A stretch of 64,000 nt of DNA from Methylonatrum kenyense (GCF_023195885.1 NZ_JALPKO010000006.1:124001-188000); one strand, 5' to 3'; positions 1-8,620 are shown, numbered from the stretch's first letter. A program made the numbers and translations. Notes: generated by a model from the letters alone, not told the origin.

Positions 1-619
1 CGTCGCTCTCGATCAGCAGGCGGTTGGCCGGAATGTCCCGGACAATGCCGCGAAGCGTCTCGCCGCGGCGTTCATCGCAGATCCATCCGGTGACGCCGAT
101 GTAGAGGTCCAGATCCAGATAATCGTGCAGGGCCTCGCGGGTGTCGGTGAAGCAGTGGACCACGGCGTCCACCAGGTCATCGCGGTACTCCCGCAGGATC
201 GGCAACAGCCGGGCATGCGCATCCCGTTGGTGGATGAATACCGGCATTTCGAGCTCAACGGCCAGTTCCAGTTGTGCGGCGAAGGCCTTCTCCTGGTCAG
301 GGCGCGGTGAGAAATCCCGATTGAAGTCGAGCCCGGTTTCTCCGATGGCGACGACTTCCGGCAGGGCCGCCAGTTGCCGCAACTCCTGCAGTCCCTCGGT
401 GGTCAGCGAATCCGCGTGGTGCGGATGGACGCCGGCGGTACTGACGACCTGACGCGGGAAACGCGCCGCGATTTCGGCGGCCTTGCGCGACTCTTTGACC
501 GTGGTTCCGGTTGCGACCATTGCCAGGACGCTGGCCGCCGCGGCGCGTTCGAGAACGGTTTCCAGGTCGTCCGCAAAGGCCCGGTTTCCGAGATTGACGC
601 CGATGTCGATCAATTCCAC
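1..619 (-). CDS. tatD: TatD-family metal-dependent DNase (3' end cut by window)
   Basis: Cytoplasmic TIM-barrel metallohydrolase of the TatD family, known for 3'-5' exonuclease activity. The N-terminus reads ELIDIGVNL, the form seen in true TatD, where YcfH/YjjV paralogues carry an HxH motif. Further family landmarks are visible: AGVHPH, GETGLDF, FIHQRDAH, VHCFTDT and TGWICDERRG. The start is GTG at 617-619, with GGGGAT 8-9 bases upstream on the minus strand. About 206 codons are present; the C-terminal quarter lies beyond position 1. It is divergent from the acyl-CoA synthetase. The family is certain; the exact substrate cannot be read from sequence. Confidence 0.9.
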   Translation of the reverse strand, partial: MELIDIGVNLGNRAFADDLETVLERAAAASVLAMVATGTTVKESRKAAEIAARFPRQVVSTAGVHPHHADSLTTEGLQELRQLAALPEVVAIGETGLDFNRDFSPRPDQEKAFAAQLELAVELEMPVFIHQRDAHARLLPILREYRDDLVDAVVHCFTDTREALHDYLDLDLYIGVTGWICDERRGETLRGIVRDIPANRLLIESD

Positions 620-783
620 GTGCTTGGATCCCCGTAGTCGAAACGTGTCGCTCCAGCCGGCGAGTATGACAAGCCGCCTGCTTGCCGCACAATAAACGCA
701 AAACGGAAGAAGGGGGCGGCTGGTCGCGCCGGACACAGTCCGGGCACCGGAAATCCCCAAATGCCAGCAGAGGAGGGCAGGCA

Positions 784-2352
784 ATGACCCGCGTGCAGCC
801 CATGGAAACACAGCCGATGGACTGGATCGGCAACTGGGTCGGTCGCTGGGCCAGGGTCGCGCCCGACCGGGCGGCCCTCTACGACGACTTGCGTGGCACC
901 ACGTTCAGCTACGCGGAACTGAACGCACGGGCCAACGCGCTTGCTCACTGGCTGACCCGGGTCCGGGGATTGCGCAAGGGCGACCGCATTGCGCTGATGT
1001 TGCACAACCGGGTGGAGGCGGTGGATTTCTACCTGGCCTGCGGCAAGGTCGGCATCATACTGGCGCCACTCAGCTACCGGCTGCGACCACGCGAGCTGAA
1101 TGCGTTACTGCATCGAATTCGCCCCCGTCTGCTGGTCAGCGAGGACACCTTCGACAATCTCGCCGCGGCGCTCGAACAGCCCGAGTCGCTCGAGTACCGC
1201 CTCGAGATCGTGGATCACGGCGAGAGCTATGATGCGGAAATGCTGCAGACCGGGCGCGGCAGCGAGGCGAATTGCCCGTTGGCGATGACCGATGTGTTTC
1301 TGTACATCCATACCGGTGGCACGACTTCAACGCCGAAAGTGTGCATCGTTCCCTACCGGCAGATGATCTGGAATGCGCTGGAACTGATTGTCGCCGGTGG
1401 TGGCACCATGGACGCGCGCGAACTGGTCACGTTTCCGTTGTTTCACGTCGGCGGCTGGAACTCGCTGACACCGATCCTGCATGGTGGTGGCTTCTCGGTG
1501 TTGATGGGGCAATTCGATCCGGAGCGCCTGCTGGATCTGGTCGACCAGCAGCGTATTCGGCATTTCGGCGCCGTCGAGGCCATGCTCAGCCTGATTGCCG
1601 CCGCGCCCTCGTTCGCCGACACATCGCTGGCCACGCTTGAAGCGATCACCACCGCGGGCGCGCCCTGCGCCAGGGAAGTCATGGCACCTTTCGTCGAACG
1701 CGGTATCGCGGTGCGCCAGGCCTACGGCCTGACCGAGGCAGGACCATCCAACTTCATTCATGCGCCGCCCGACGCCACCGCTACGAACCTGCGTCATGCA
1801 CAGCACAGCATCGGCACGGCGATGCCGCATGGCGATTACCGGATTGTCGATCCCGAGACGATGAGCGATGTCCCGCGCGGAGAGGCGGGCGTGCTTTGCC
1901 TGCGCAGCATGCACAGTTTTGCCGGTTATCTGGGTGATCCGGAGCGGACCCGGGCGGCCCTGCTTGCCGATGGCTGGGTCTTCAGCGGCGATCTGGCACT
2001 CGAGGAAGCGGATGGCCTGGTCCGGATCATCGGTCGCGCCGACAACATGTTCATCAGTGGCGGCGAGAATGTCTCGCCGGAGGAAATCGAGCAGGTCATG
2101 GAGGTTCTGCCAGTGGTGCGCCAGGCCGCGGTTGTCGCGGCACCGGATTCGCGCTGGGGCGAGGTGCCGATCGCGGCCGTGGTGATCGGTGACGGCGTTG
2201 ATCCGGCAGAGGCGGAAGTGACCATCCTCGGCCATTGCCGCGAGCAACTGGCGGCCTTCAAGGTGCCCAAACGGGTGCATTTCCTGCAGCAACTGCCGTT
2301 GACCGGGGCCGGCAAGCTGGATCGACGAAGCCTCGAGGAAAAACTGCGATGA
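784..2352 (+). CDS. AMP-dependent acyl-CoA synthetase/ligase
   Basis: Class I adenylate-forming enzyme of 522 residues that would activate a carboxylic acid with ATP and CoA. The phosphate-binding loop HTGGTTSTPK lies near residue 175, the AYGLTEAGP motif near 313, and the C-terminal GAGKLDRRSLEEKL with the catalytic Lys near 510. The start is ATG 784 with GAGGAGGG just upstream; an in-frame extension to 682 lacks a ribosome site. It overlaps thiD in an ATGA junction, so the two are probably co-translated. Size and motifs fit a medium- or long-chain fatty acyl-CoA synthetase, but the substrate is not readable. Confidence 0.88.
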   Translation: MTRVQPMETQPMDWIGNWVGRWARVAPDRAALYDDLRGTTFSYAELNARANALAHWLTRVRGLRKGDRIALMLHNRVEAVDFYLACGKVGIILAPLSYRLRPRELNALLHRIRPRLLVSEDTFDNLAAALEQPESLEYRLEIVDHGESYDAEMLQTGRGSEANCPLAMTDVFLYIHTGGTTSTPKVCIVPYRQMIWNALELIVAGGGTMDARELVTFPLFHVGGWNSLTPILHGGGFSVLMGQFDPERLLDLVDQQRIRHFGAVEAMLSLIAAAPSFADTSLATLEAITTAGAPCAREVMAPFVERGIAVRQAYGLTEAGPSNFIHAPPDATATNLRHAQHSIGTAMPHGDYRIVDPETMSDVPRGEAGVLCLRSMHSFAGYLGDPERTRAALLADGWVFSGDLALEEADGLVRIIGRADNMFISGGENVSPEEIEQVMEVLPVVRQAAVVAAPDSRWGEVPIAAVVIGDGVDPAEAEVTILGHCREQLAAFKVPKRVHFLQQLPLTGAGKLDRRSLEEKLR

Positions 2353-3167
2353 ATCAGGGAACTTCGTCGGGACGCGTCCTGGTTATCGCCGGCTCGGATT
2401 CCGGTGGCGGCGCCGGAATCCAGGCGGATACCAAGGCGATCACCTGCATGGGCGCCTACGCGGCCACCGCGATCACCGCCCTGACCGCGCAGAATACCCT
2501 CGGTGTTCACGGGGTTCATCCGGTTCCGGTGGACTTCCTCCGGCTTCAGATCCGAACGGTGCTGGATGACATCGGTGCGGACAGCCTGAAAACCGGCATG
2601 CTGCATGATGCCGTCACGGTCGAGGCAGTGGCCGGTGAACTGGCGCCATGGACAAACCGCTGCCCCCTGGTGGTCGATCCGGTCATGGTCGCGCAGAGCG
2701 GGGCCCGGCTGCTGGATACCGATGCACTTGACGCCCTCTGGCAGCATCTGATCCCGCAGGCAACGCTGCTGACGCCCAATCTGCCGGAGGCGGCAGCCTT
2801 GCTAGGCAGGCCGGTAGAATCCGGCCCGGATATGCCCGAGGCCGCTCGGAGACTGGCTGAACGCGCGGGTACCGCCGTATTGCTCAAGGGCGGCCACCTG
2901 CCGGGTGACGCCTTGCAGGACGTGCTGGCTTCCGCGCAGGGGGTCGAGGTGTTCGAGCACCAGCGCTTGCCGACACGGCATACCCACGGTTCCGGCTGCA
3001 CCCTGGCTTCGGCCATTGCCGCGGCCCTGGCCCAGGGAAACGACTTGAGGACCGCCGTGGAGCGTGGCCGGAACTATCTGCTCGAGGCGATTCGCAGCAC
3101 CCGGCCACTTGGCCGGGGTGCCGGTCCGGTCAACCATGGCTGGACAGTGGATCCGGAACGCTGCTGA
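2349..3167 (+). CDS. thiD: Hydroxymethylpyrimidine/phosphomethylpyrimidine kinase
   Basis: ThiD phosphorylates HMP and HMP-P in thiamine pyrophosphate synthesis. The 272-residue ribokinase-fold protein has the N-terminal GSDSGGGAGIQADTK signature and the C-terminal HGSGCTLASA anion-hole motif with its Cys. Its length is close to that of E. coli ThiD. The ATG at 2349 overlaps the TGA of the acyl-CoA synthetase, so translation is probably coupled although the pathways are unrelated. No TPP riboswitch is seen upstream. It converges with ispG across a 30-base gap. Confidence 0.95.
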   Translation: MNQGTSSGRVLVIAGSDSGGGAGIQADTKAITCMGAYAATAITALTAQNTLGVHGVHPVPVDFLRLQIRTVLDDIGADSLKTGMLHDAVTVEAVAGELAPWTNRCPLVVDPVMVAQSGARLLDTDALDALWQHLIPQATLLTPNLPEAAALLGRPVESGPDMPEAARRLAERAGTAVLLKGGHLPGDALQDVLASAQGVEVFEHQRLPTRHTHGSGCTLASAIAAALAQGNDLRTAVERGRNYLLEAIRSTRPLGRGAGPVNHGWTVDPERC

Positions 3168-3197
3168 CCCCGGCGCTCGGCGCACCCAGGGCGTGGC

Positions 3198-4457
3198 TCA
3201 CCCGCCCGTCTGGCGCTGTTCGGTGCCGGCGTGGAGTGGCGGATAGCGCCGTTCCACATAGCGTTCAATCACGGCCTTGAAATCGGCAGCCAGGTTTTCG
3301 CCCTTCAAGGTCACGGTTTTCTCGCCGTCCTCGTAAACCGGTGCTACCGGCCGTTCGCCGGTGCCGGGCAGGCTGATGCCGATGTTCGCGTGTTTGCTTT
3401 CGCCGGGGCCATTGACCACGCAGCCCATCACCGCAAGGCTCATGTCCTCGACGCCCTGATAGGACTGCCGCCAGCTGGGCATGCGCTCGCGCACGAACTG
3501 CTGGATCTCGCCGGCGAGCTCCTGGAATAGCGTGCTGGTGGTCCGGCCGCAGCCCGGGCAGGCTGCAACCAGCGGCGTGAAGGCGCGTAGACCCATGGTC
3601 TGCAGCAGCTCCTGCGCGACCACCACTTCCTGGGTCCGGGGGGCGCCGGGTTCAGGCGTCAGGCTGATACGGATAGTGTCGCCGATTCCCTGCTGCAGCA
3701 GCACACCGATGGCGGCGGAGGAGGCGACGATGCCTTTCGAGCCCATGCCGGCCTCGGTCAGTCCCAGGTGCAGCGGGTAGTCGCAGCGCGCGGCGAGGTC
3801 CCGATAGATCCGGATCAGGTCCTGCACGCCGCTCATCTTGCAGGAGATCAGGATCCGGTCGTGGCCCAGGCCCAGTTCCTCGGCCCGGACCGCGCTGTCC
3901 AGTGCCGATGTGATCAATGCCTCCATCATCACATCGCGGGCGTCCAGCGGCCGCTGGCGCGAGGCGTTCTCGTCCATCATGCGCGCCATCAGGTCCTGGT
4001 CCAGGCTGCCCCAGTTGACGCCGATGCGAACGGGCTTGTCGTGTTCGACCGCGATCCGGATCATCTCGGCGAACTGTCCGTCGCGGCGAGCACCCCGTCC
4101 AACATTGCCCGGGTTGATACGGAACTTGTCCAGCGCCGCGGCGCAATCGGGAAAGCGTGACAGCAGTTTGTGGCCATTGAAGTGAAAGTCGCCGACCAGT
4201 GGCACGCGCAGGCCCATCTCGTCGAGCCGCTTGCGAATCCCCGGAACCGCGGCCGCCGCGTCCTCGCGATCCACGGTGATGCGAACGATTTCGGAGCCGG
4301 CGCGCGCCAACTCGGCAACCTGGATTGCCGTGCCGACCTCGTCGGCGGTGTCGGTGTTGGTCATCGACTGCACGACTACCGGGTGCTCGCCACCAACCAT
4401 GACGCCGCCCACGTTGACCGCGACGCTGGCGCGCCTTTGCGCTGGACCTGTCTGCAT
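3198..4457 (-). CDS. ispG: 4-hydroxy-3-methylbut-2-enyl diphosphate synthase
   Basis: IspG (GcpE) converts MEcPP to HMBPP in the non-mevalonate isoprenoid pathway using a [4Fe-4S] cluster. The protein has 419 residues. The cluster ligands are visible in [10 protein letters not shown] and [11 protein letters not shown], and the N-terminal barrel carries [11 protein letters not shown] and RINPGNVG. It is longer than E. coli IspG (372) but is colinear throughout, with no sign of damage. It is monocistronic, divergent from a TPR lipoprotein gene, with a likely sigma-70 promoter at 4502-4531. Confidence 0.96.
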   Translation of the reverse strand: MQTGPAQRRASVAVNVGGVMVGGEHPVVVQSMTNTDTADEVGTAIQVAELARAGSEIVRITVDREDAAAAVPGIRKRLDEMGLRVPLVGDFHFNGHKLLSRFPDCAAALDKFRINPGNVGRGARRDGQFAEMIRIAVEHDKPVRIGVNWGSLDQDLMARMMDENASRQRPLDARDVMMEALITSALDSAVRAEELGLGHDRILISCKMSGVQDLIRIYRDLAARCDYPLHLGLTEAGMGSKGIVASSAAIGVLLQQGIGDTIRISLTPEPGAPRTQEVVVAQELLQTMGLRAFTPLVAACPGCGRTTSTLFQELAGEIQQFVRERMPSWRQSYQGVEDMSLAVMGCVVNGPGESKHANIGISLPGTGERPVAPVYEDGEKTVTLKGENLAADFKAVIERYVERRYPPLHAGTEQRQTGG

Positions 4458-4501
4458 AGTGCTGGATTCCGAAACTGCATTGGGGTTTGCTGATGCCGGT
4501 T

Positions 4502-4531
4502 ATGATACAGAGCGCATCAGAGCCACACCAA
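4502..4531 (-). promoter_or_regulatory. Predicted sigma-70 promoter of ispG
   Basis: On the minus strand a TTGGTG -35 box (4526-4531) is separated by 18 bases from a TATCAT -10 box (4502-4507), about 45 bases upstream of the ispG start. The same AT-rich block also reads TATGAT on the plus strand, so the divergent lipoprotein gene may share it. This is a consensus match only. Confidence 0.4.
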
Positions 4532-4575
4532 CGCAGACTCGGTCTGGTGCTCATTGAATGGGGGTAAGGCTTTCC

Positions 4576-5046
4576 ATGCGGTCACTGTTACTTGTTGGAC
4601 TGCTGTTCGGTCTCGCCGGCTGCGCCGCACTACCCGGCGCGGGCGACGGGCCGGACAATCAGGTTCTGCGGCTGGAAGCGCATGCCATGCATGCCTACCA
4701 CGGTGACGAACCGGAGGAAGCCGAGGCGCTTTACCGGCAGGTGGTGGAGCGCGATCCGTCCCGTACCCAGGCCTGGTTTCGTCTGGGTAACCTGACGGCT
4801 GCCCGCGGCGAACTGGAGTTTGCCATTGAGGCTTTCGATACTGCCCTGGAACTTGATTCGGACCTGCATCGTGCCCGGCATAACCGGGCCGTGGCGCAAT
4901 TGCGTCTCGCGGCCCGGGAGCTCGAGGCGGCGAGGGAATCGCTGGAGCGGGAGGGCGTTGACAACGTCTATCAGGCGGATCGTTTCATCGCCCAGTTGCT
5001 GGTTGGCCTGGTTCGCAGCGTGGATCTGGCGATCGATTGCGATTAA
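4576..5046 (+). CDS. TPR-repeat lipoprotein
   Basis: A 156-residue exported lipoprotein. A short signal sequence ends in the lipobox LAGC, with the acylated Cys at residue 15. Two tetratricopeptide-like helical pairs follow (about residues 25-100, for example AEALYRQVVERDPS and AIEAFDTALELDS), then an acidic C-terminal helix. ATG 4576 is preferred over ATG 4558 because GGGGTAAGG lies just before it and the signal peptide then has normal length. The TPR fold suggests a protein-interaction role at the outer membrane; no specific partner can be named. The stop codon overlaps that of the convergent TetR gene. Confidence 0.82.
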   Translation: MRSLLLVGLLFGLAGCAALPGAGDGPDNQVLRLEAHAMHAYHGDEPEEAEALYRQVVERDPSRTQAWFRLGNLTAARGELEFAIEAFDTALELDSDLHRARHNRAVAQLRLAARELEAARESLEREGVDNVYQADRFIAQLLVGLVRSVDLAIDCD

Positions 5047-5669
5047 CAGCGCTTTGCCGCGGCAGCGGCGGCATCCTCGGGCGTCAGGCCGCCTTCGATG
5101 AAGGCCATGACCGTATCGACGACCTCGGCAGGCGGCAGCCGGCCTTCCCAGACGGAATAGCGCAGGCCCAGAAAGTTGGCGATACCCATCAGGGCCCAGG
5201 CCTGGGCCGTGGCAGAACCGGCACGCGTTTCACCCAGTTCCTGGGAGCGCTGCAATTGGGCCGTGTAGGCCTCGGCCAGGCGTTCGTAATAGTCGCGATA
5301 AATCGATTCATCGATGAACTGGGATTCAAGTACCACGCGGTAGAGGTTCTTCTCGCGAATCGCGAATTCCAGGAATGTCAGCAGCCCCTGGCGCTCCATT
5401 TCCATCCGGGTGGCGAGACCATCCGTGGCCTCTTTCAGGGTTCGCCGGAGCTTCTGCCCGATGCTGTCGACCAGCTCGCGTAGTATCGCTTCCTTGGAAC
5501 TGTAATAGATATAGAAGGTACCCTGAGCGACGCCGGCGCGCCGGGTAATGCTGCTAACGGATGCGTTGTGGAATCCGAATTCGCCGAATTCGCGTTCGGC
5601 TGCATGGAGCAACTTGCAGCGGGTGCGTTCACCGCGGGCGGTCAAGGGCTTTCGCGCCTGTCTGCTCAA
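5043..5669 (-). CDS. TetR/AcrR family transcriptional regulator
   Basis: A 208-residue DNA-binding regulator. The N-terminal helix-turn-helix (about residues 15-60) includes ASVSSITRRAGVAQGTFYIY and SSKEAILREL; the remainder is an all-helical ligand-binding domain. The chosen start is TTG 5669, preceded by GAGGGAGAT; the frame stays open upstream through mazG, but that extension is antisense coding and not credible. It is divergent from mazG, which may be its target, although no palindromic operator was found. Its stop codon overlaps that of the convergent lipoprotein gene within a TTAA palindrome. The ligand is unknown. Confidence 0.85.
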   Translation of the reverse strand: MSRQARKPLTARGERTRCKLLHAAEREFGEFGFHNASVSSITRRAGVAQGTFYIYYSSKEAILRELVDSIGQKLRRTLKEATDGLATRMEMERQGLLTFLEFAIREKNLYRVVLESQFIDESIYRDYYERLAEAYTAQLQRSQELGETRAGSATAQAWALMGIANFLGLRYSVWEGRLPPAEVVDTVMAFIEGGLTPEDAAAAAAKRC

Positions 5670-5766
5670 TACCGGATCTCCCTCAGGTCTGCCGCCTGAT
5701 TGACCTTGATTGTCGCCGGCTTCACGCCGATAGCACTTCGTTCCGGTGGCGCGACGTTGCAACTCG

Positions 5767-5795
5767 ACGGTAGGCAAGCCATGTCGGCCTGTCAA
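5767..5795 (-). promoter_or_regulatory. Predicted promoter of the TetR-family gene
   Basis: On the minus strand a perfect TTGACA -35 box (5790-5795) is followed after 17 bases by TACCGT (5767-5772), about 100 bases upstream of the TTG start. The -35 is strong and the -10 is weak. Confidence 0.38.
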
Positions 5796-5888
5796 CTTGC
5801 TTCGCTGGCAAAATGTTGCACCTTGGGAAGCGCCTCTGCGGTTTCCAATCCGGGGGCAGCGGTGCAATGATTCGGGAGCAATTGGGCG

Positions 5889-6719
5889 ATGGACGATGTG
5901 ATGGCGCAGGACGATCTGCTGGCGATGCGTGAGTTGTTGCACATCATGCGACGGCTGCGCGATCCGCAATTTGGTTGCCCCTGGGATGTGCAACAGACGT
6001 TTCGCAGCATCGCGCCATACACGCTGGAAGAAGCCTACGAGGTGGCCGACGCGATAGAGCGCGATGATCTTGTTGCGTTGCGCGATGAGCTGGGTGACCT
6101 GTTGTTGCAGGTGGTGTTTCATGCGCGCATGGCGGAAGAGGCCGGTCATTTCGATTTCGCGGAGGTGGCAGCGGGTATCGCCGACAAGATGCTCCGGCGG
6201 CATCCGCATGTGTTCGGCGACGAGCAGGTGCGGAGCGCCGAGGATCAAACCCGGCGCTGGGAGGCCATCAAGGCAGAGGAACGCGCCGCCAGCGGCGCCT
6301 CGCAGGACGATGATTCGGCACTGGCCGGCGTCAGCCTGGCGATGCCCGGCCTGTTGCGTGCCGTCAAGCTCACCCGGCGGGCTGCCCGGGTCGCGTTTGA
6401 CTGGCCGGATGCCGACGGCGTGTTTGACAAGGTAGCCGAGGAACTGGACGAGCTGCGCGCCGAACACCGCCAGCACGGTGGACATGAGCGGCTGGAGGAC
6501 GAGCTCGGCGACCTGTTGTTCGCGACTGCGAATCTTGCCCGGCACCTGGAGCTGGATCCGGAGGCGGCCCTGCGACGGGCCAACCGGAAATTTGAACGAC
6601 GTTTTCGACACATGGAACGGCATCTGGCCGGACGAGGCGAACGCCTGGACACAGTGGATTTCGAGGAACGGGAGCGGGCATGGAATCGGGCAAAACAACA
6701 CGAACGGCAAGAACAATGA
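5889..6719 (+). CDS. mazG: Nucleoside triphosphate pyrophosphohydrolase MazG
   Basis: MazG hydrolyses non-canonical and excess NTPs to NMPs plus pyrophosphate, cleaning the nucleotide pool. The 276-residue protein has both MazG domains. The first carries CPWDVQQT, LEEAYEVADAI and DELGDLLLQ, giving the EExxE and ExxD metal ligands. The second carries EELDELRAE and EDELGDLLFA. The length matches the two-domain enterobacterial form. It is followed in overlap by a small outer-membrane protein gene. Confidence 0.94.
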   Translation: MDDVMAQDDLLAMRELLHIMRRLRDPQFGCPWDVQQTFRSIAPYTLEEAYEVADAIERDDLVALRDELGDLLLQVVFHARMAEEAGHFDFAEVAAGIADKMLRRHPHVFGDEQVRSAEDQTRRWEAIKAEERAASGASQDDDSALAGVSLAMPGLLRAVKLTRRAARVAFDWPDADGVFDKVAEELDELRAEHRQHGGHERLEDELGDLLFATANLARHLELDPEAALRRANRKFERRFRHMERHLAGRGERLDTVDFEERERAWNRAKQHERQEQ

Positions 6720-7300
6720 TGCGTGCCCTGGTCGCCGGTGTCGGCCTGCTGTTGGCGACCACCTTGCCGGCACTCGACGAATTCGAGGATGACCCGGAGT
6801 TGGTCGACACTGGTGCAGACACCGATGCCGGTGCCCGCGGCTACTACGTGTTTGCGGGTGCCGGGGTGCAATCATTCGAAGGCTGGAACAGCGGCACGCT
6901 GGGCAGCCTGGTGCTGGGTCGGAAATTCAACTACACGCCGGTGGATTCGCCGCGCTCAAGCCTGGCCCTGGAGCTCGAGTTGTCGCGGAGCATTGATCCG
7001 GTGACCAGGACCCGTGGTGGCGAACGCAGGGAACGGAATGTCACCACCGTTGGCGGCTGGCTCGCATTGAATACCTATGTGACGGAAAACGCCTTCCACC
7101 GGGTTCGACTTGGCGCGGTGTATCGCTATCTGGATCGTGATCCGGGGAGCGGCTCCAGTCAGGCGCGGATCGGCTTTGGTCTTGGCCTCGGTTATGCGCT
7201 CACCGAGCAGGTGGAAGCAGTCGCCGATGCCACGCTGCATTACATGGGAACGCAGGAACTGATGTATGGCGCAGTCGGTGGCCTGCGCCTGAATTTCTAG
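6716..7300 (+). CDS. Small outer-membrane beta-barrel protein
   Basis: A predicted secreted protein of 194 residues. A signal peptide (MMRALVAGVGLLLATTLPA) is followed by an acidic linker and alternating hydrophobic/polar strands rich in Gly and Tyr. The C-terminal residue is Phe, as in proteins inserted by the Bam complex. The strand pattern resembles the OmpW/OmpA-barrel fold class, but no family signature was recognised. ATG 6716 overlaps the mazG stop. ATG 6680, inside mazG, has a better ribosome site (GGAACGGGAG) and would add 12 basic residues, so the start is uncertain. Confidence 0.72.
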   Translation: MMRALVAGVGLLLATTLPALDEFEDDPELVDTGADTDAGARGYYVFAGAGVQSFEGWNSGTLGSLVLGRKFNYTPVDSPRSSLALELELSRSIDPVTRTRGGERRERNVTTVGGWLALNTYVTENAFHRVRLGAVYRYLDRDPGSGSSQARIGFGLGLGYALTEQVEAVADATLHYMGTQELMYGAVGGLRLNF

Positions 7301-7344
7301 CGCATGCAGGGCGGTGAGCGTGTCCTTGTCCGGCCTGGTTCCCA

Positions 7345-7470
7345 TGGCTGCTGTTGCTGCCGCTGTCCCGCTGGACCGCCGATGAGCCGCAAGCCATCGT
7401 CCTGTTCCTGCACAGTTTCGGTGATTTTCGGGAGGCGGCAGTCCTGGCAGGCCCCTGGCTGCGTTGCGTC
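7345..7470 (+). pseudogene. Truncated alpha/beta hydrolase (N-terminal fragment)
   Basis: About 33 codons read like the N-terminal strand region of a lysophospholipase/monoacylglycerol-lipase type alpha/beta hydrolase: LPLSRW, then an Ala-rich stretch, then IVLFLHSFGDF and AGPWL. This is the part that normally leads into the oxyanion-hole HGF motif (here HSF). There is no nucleophile elbow, acid or His because the frame passes into a repeat element near 7455. No start codon with a ribosome site is evident. I read it as a gene relic; family assignment from so short a fragment is tentative. Confidence 0.45.
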
Positions 7471-7572
7471 ACCGGCCCGGTAGCTCTATGGCTACCGACC
7501 CGGCACCGCGCCTTGCCAGATGACCAAAACAGGTCTCGGGCGCAGGCGTGCGAATAGATCAGTGTTTCCCTA
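7455..7572 (+). repeat. Repeat-like element with hairpin and GTGTTTCCCTA end
   Basis: A roughly 118-base noncoding segment replaces the rest of the hydrolase relic. It contains a perfect 7-bp hairpin, CGGTAGC/GCTACCG (7478-7497, loop TCTATG). It ends in GAATAGATCAGTGTTTCCCT at 7552-7571, which recurs with few changes at 11374-11398 and 28410-28430. The last bases supply the stop codon of the minus-strand lipoprotein gene. The outer left boundary is a guess. Confidence 0.5.
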
Positions 7573-7977
7573 GAGCTGTCCCACCCAGCGGTCATTCTCG
7601 CGGGTAAAACGAATGGCCACCGGCATTTCCTTGCCGTCATCGAAGATCAGGCGGCCGTCGATCATGACCTCCTCCTCGCTCCAGGCGTCTTCCCGGTCGA
7701 TCTGGACTTCCCGCAGCCTGCCGTGGTCTTCGATCTGATCGGAGACATTGCGCGCCATCATGTAATAGGCGCCGCCGCGAAAGGTATCGCCCAACGCGCC
7801 CTCCGGGGCAAGTTTTTCCAGCGCGCTGTTGGTGTTGCCGCGGCCAAGCTGGGTGAAGAATTCCTCGTAGCTCTCGGCCGGGCTGAGGTCGCGATAGGTG
7901 TCGGATTCACCGCAGGCCGCCAGCAGCAGCGCAAGCAGCAACACCGCGGTTAAACGAAAGCCCCCTACACGGTGCAT
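7570..7977 (-). CDS. Putative lipoprotein, DUF4878-like
   Basis: A 135-residue exported lipoprotein. The signal sequence ends with LLLAAC (Cys near residue 22), followed by a compact alpha/beta domain with SYEEFFTQLGRGN, GGAYYMMARN and a C-terminal strand pair ending in VAIRFTRENDRWVGQL. The layout of one helix pair followed by a curved sheet resembles small NTF2-like lipoproteins of the DUF4878 type, but this is a structural impression. ATG 7977 is preceded by CAGGAGGTG. The TAG stop lies inside the dispersed repeat, so the natural C-terminus may have been trimmed. Confidence 0.72.
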   Translation of the reverse strand: MHRVGGFRLTAVLLLALLLAACGESDTYRDLSPAESYEEFFTQLGRGNTNSALEKLAPEGALGDTFRGGAYYMMARNVSDQIEDHGRLREVQIDREDAWSEEEVMIDGRLIFDDGKEMPVAIRFTRENDRWVGQL

Positions 7978-7996
7978 GGTCGCACCTCCTGCCGGC

Positions 7997-8614
7997 TCAG
8001 CGATCCTGCTGCTCAGTGTAGGGCGCGACGGGGTCTTGTGCAGCATCGGCCAGCGATTGATGGAGATCCCGCATCACGCGGCGGTGTAGCGGGCGCAGCG
8101 CCGGCAGGGCGGCACGGATTTCCGATTCCGTACCGTGCAGGCCGATATCCCGACGCAGGCGGGTACCGATGCGCTCCAGGCTGGCAGCGACGACTGCCGG
8201 GTCTTGATAGTTCTCCAGCCACTGACGCCTGACCAGCGAGTCCAGCACGCCACGACCGGCCGCGGGCCAGTATTCGCGGGTTGCCTCCAGGTCGGCATAG
8301 CAACCATCCAGAAAGGCATCCAGCGGTTGCCTGGCGAAGGCATTCCAGTCGTGGATCAGCAAATGGTCGAAGACCACATCGAGTATGATCGGAACGGCCC
8401 GTCGGCGGTGCGGCGAGAACAGTCGATGGGCATCCCGGAGCAGGGGGTGGTGATCAGTGGTGGCGTCGATCCAGCGATGCCGGCGCACGCCGTCGAGCAT
8501 GCGACGTGGCAGCGCAAGACCCTCGATCCGGCCCTTGATCCAGTCGCCACCCAGATTGCCGAGCCGGTGCAGGCCATCGCTGTCCGAGAAATACAGGTGC
8601 CCCAGGTAATTCAA
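7997..8614 (-). CDS. acpH: Acyl carrier protein phosphodiesterase
   Basis: AcpH removes the 4'-phosphopantetheine arm from holo-ACP. The 205-residue helical protein starts with the family signature MNYLGHLYFSD and continues with LGGDWIKGR, RHRWIDATTDHHP and DVVFDHLLIHDW. These carry the His/Asp metal ligands of the HD-like DUF479 fold. It lies between rhlB (6-base gap) and the lipoprotein on the same strand, so it is probably co-transcribed. Length matches the family. Confidence 0.9.
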   Translation of the reverse strand: MNYLGHLYFSDSDGLHRLGNLGGDWIKGRIEGLALPRRMLDGVRRHRWIDATTDHHPLLRDAHRLFSPHRRRAVPIILDVVFDHLLIHDWNAFARQPLDAFLDGCYADLEATREYWPAAGRGVLDSLVRRQWLENYQDPAVVAASLERIGTRLRRDIGLHGTESEIRAALPALRPLHRRVMRDLHQSLADAAQDPVAPYTEQQDR

Positions 8615-8620
8615 TGCGAC

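Noticed and set aside
2200-2348. TPP riboswitch before thiD
   Set aside because: No CTGAGA/ACCTGA-type core was found; the region is coding sequence of the acyl-CoA synthetase.
5670-6875. Extension of the TetR frame upstream through mazG
   Set aside because: It is antisense to a clear MazG gene; the true start is the TTG at 5669 with a ribosome site.
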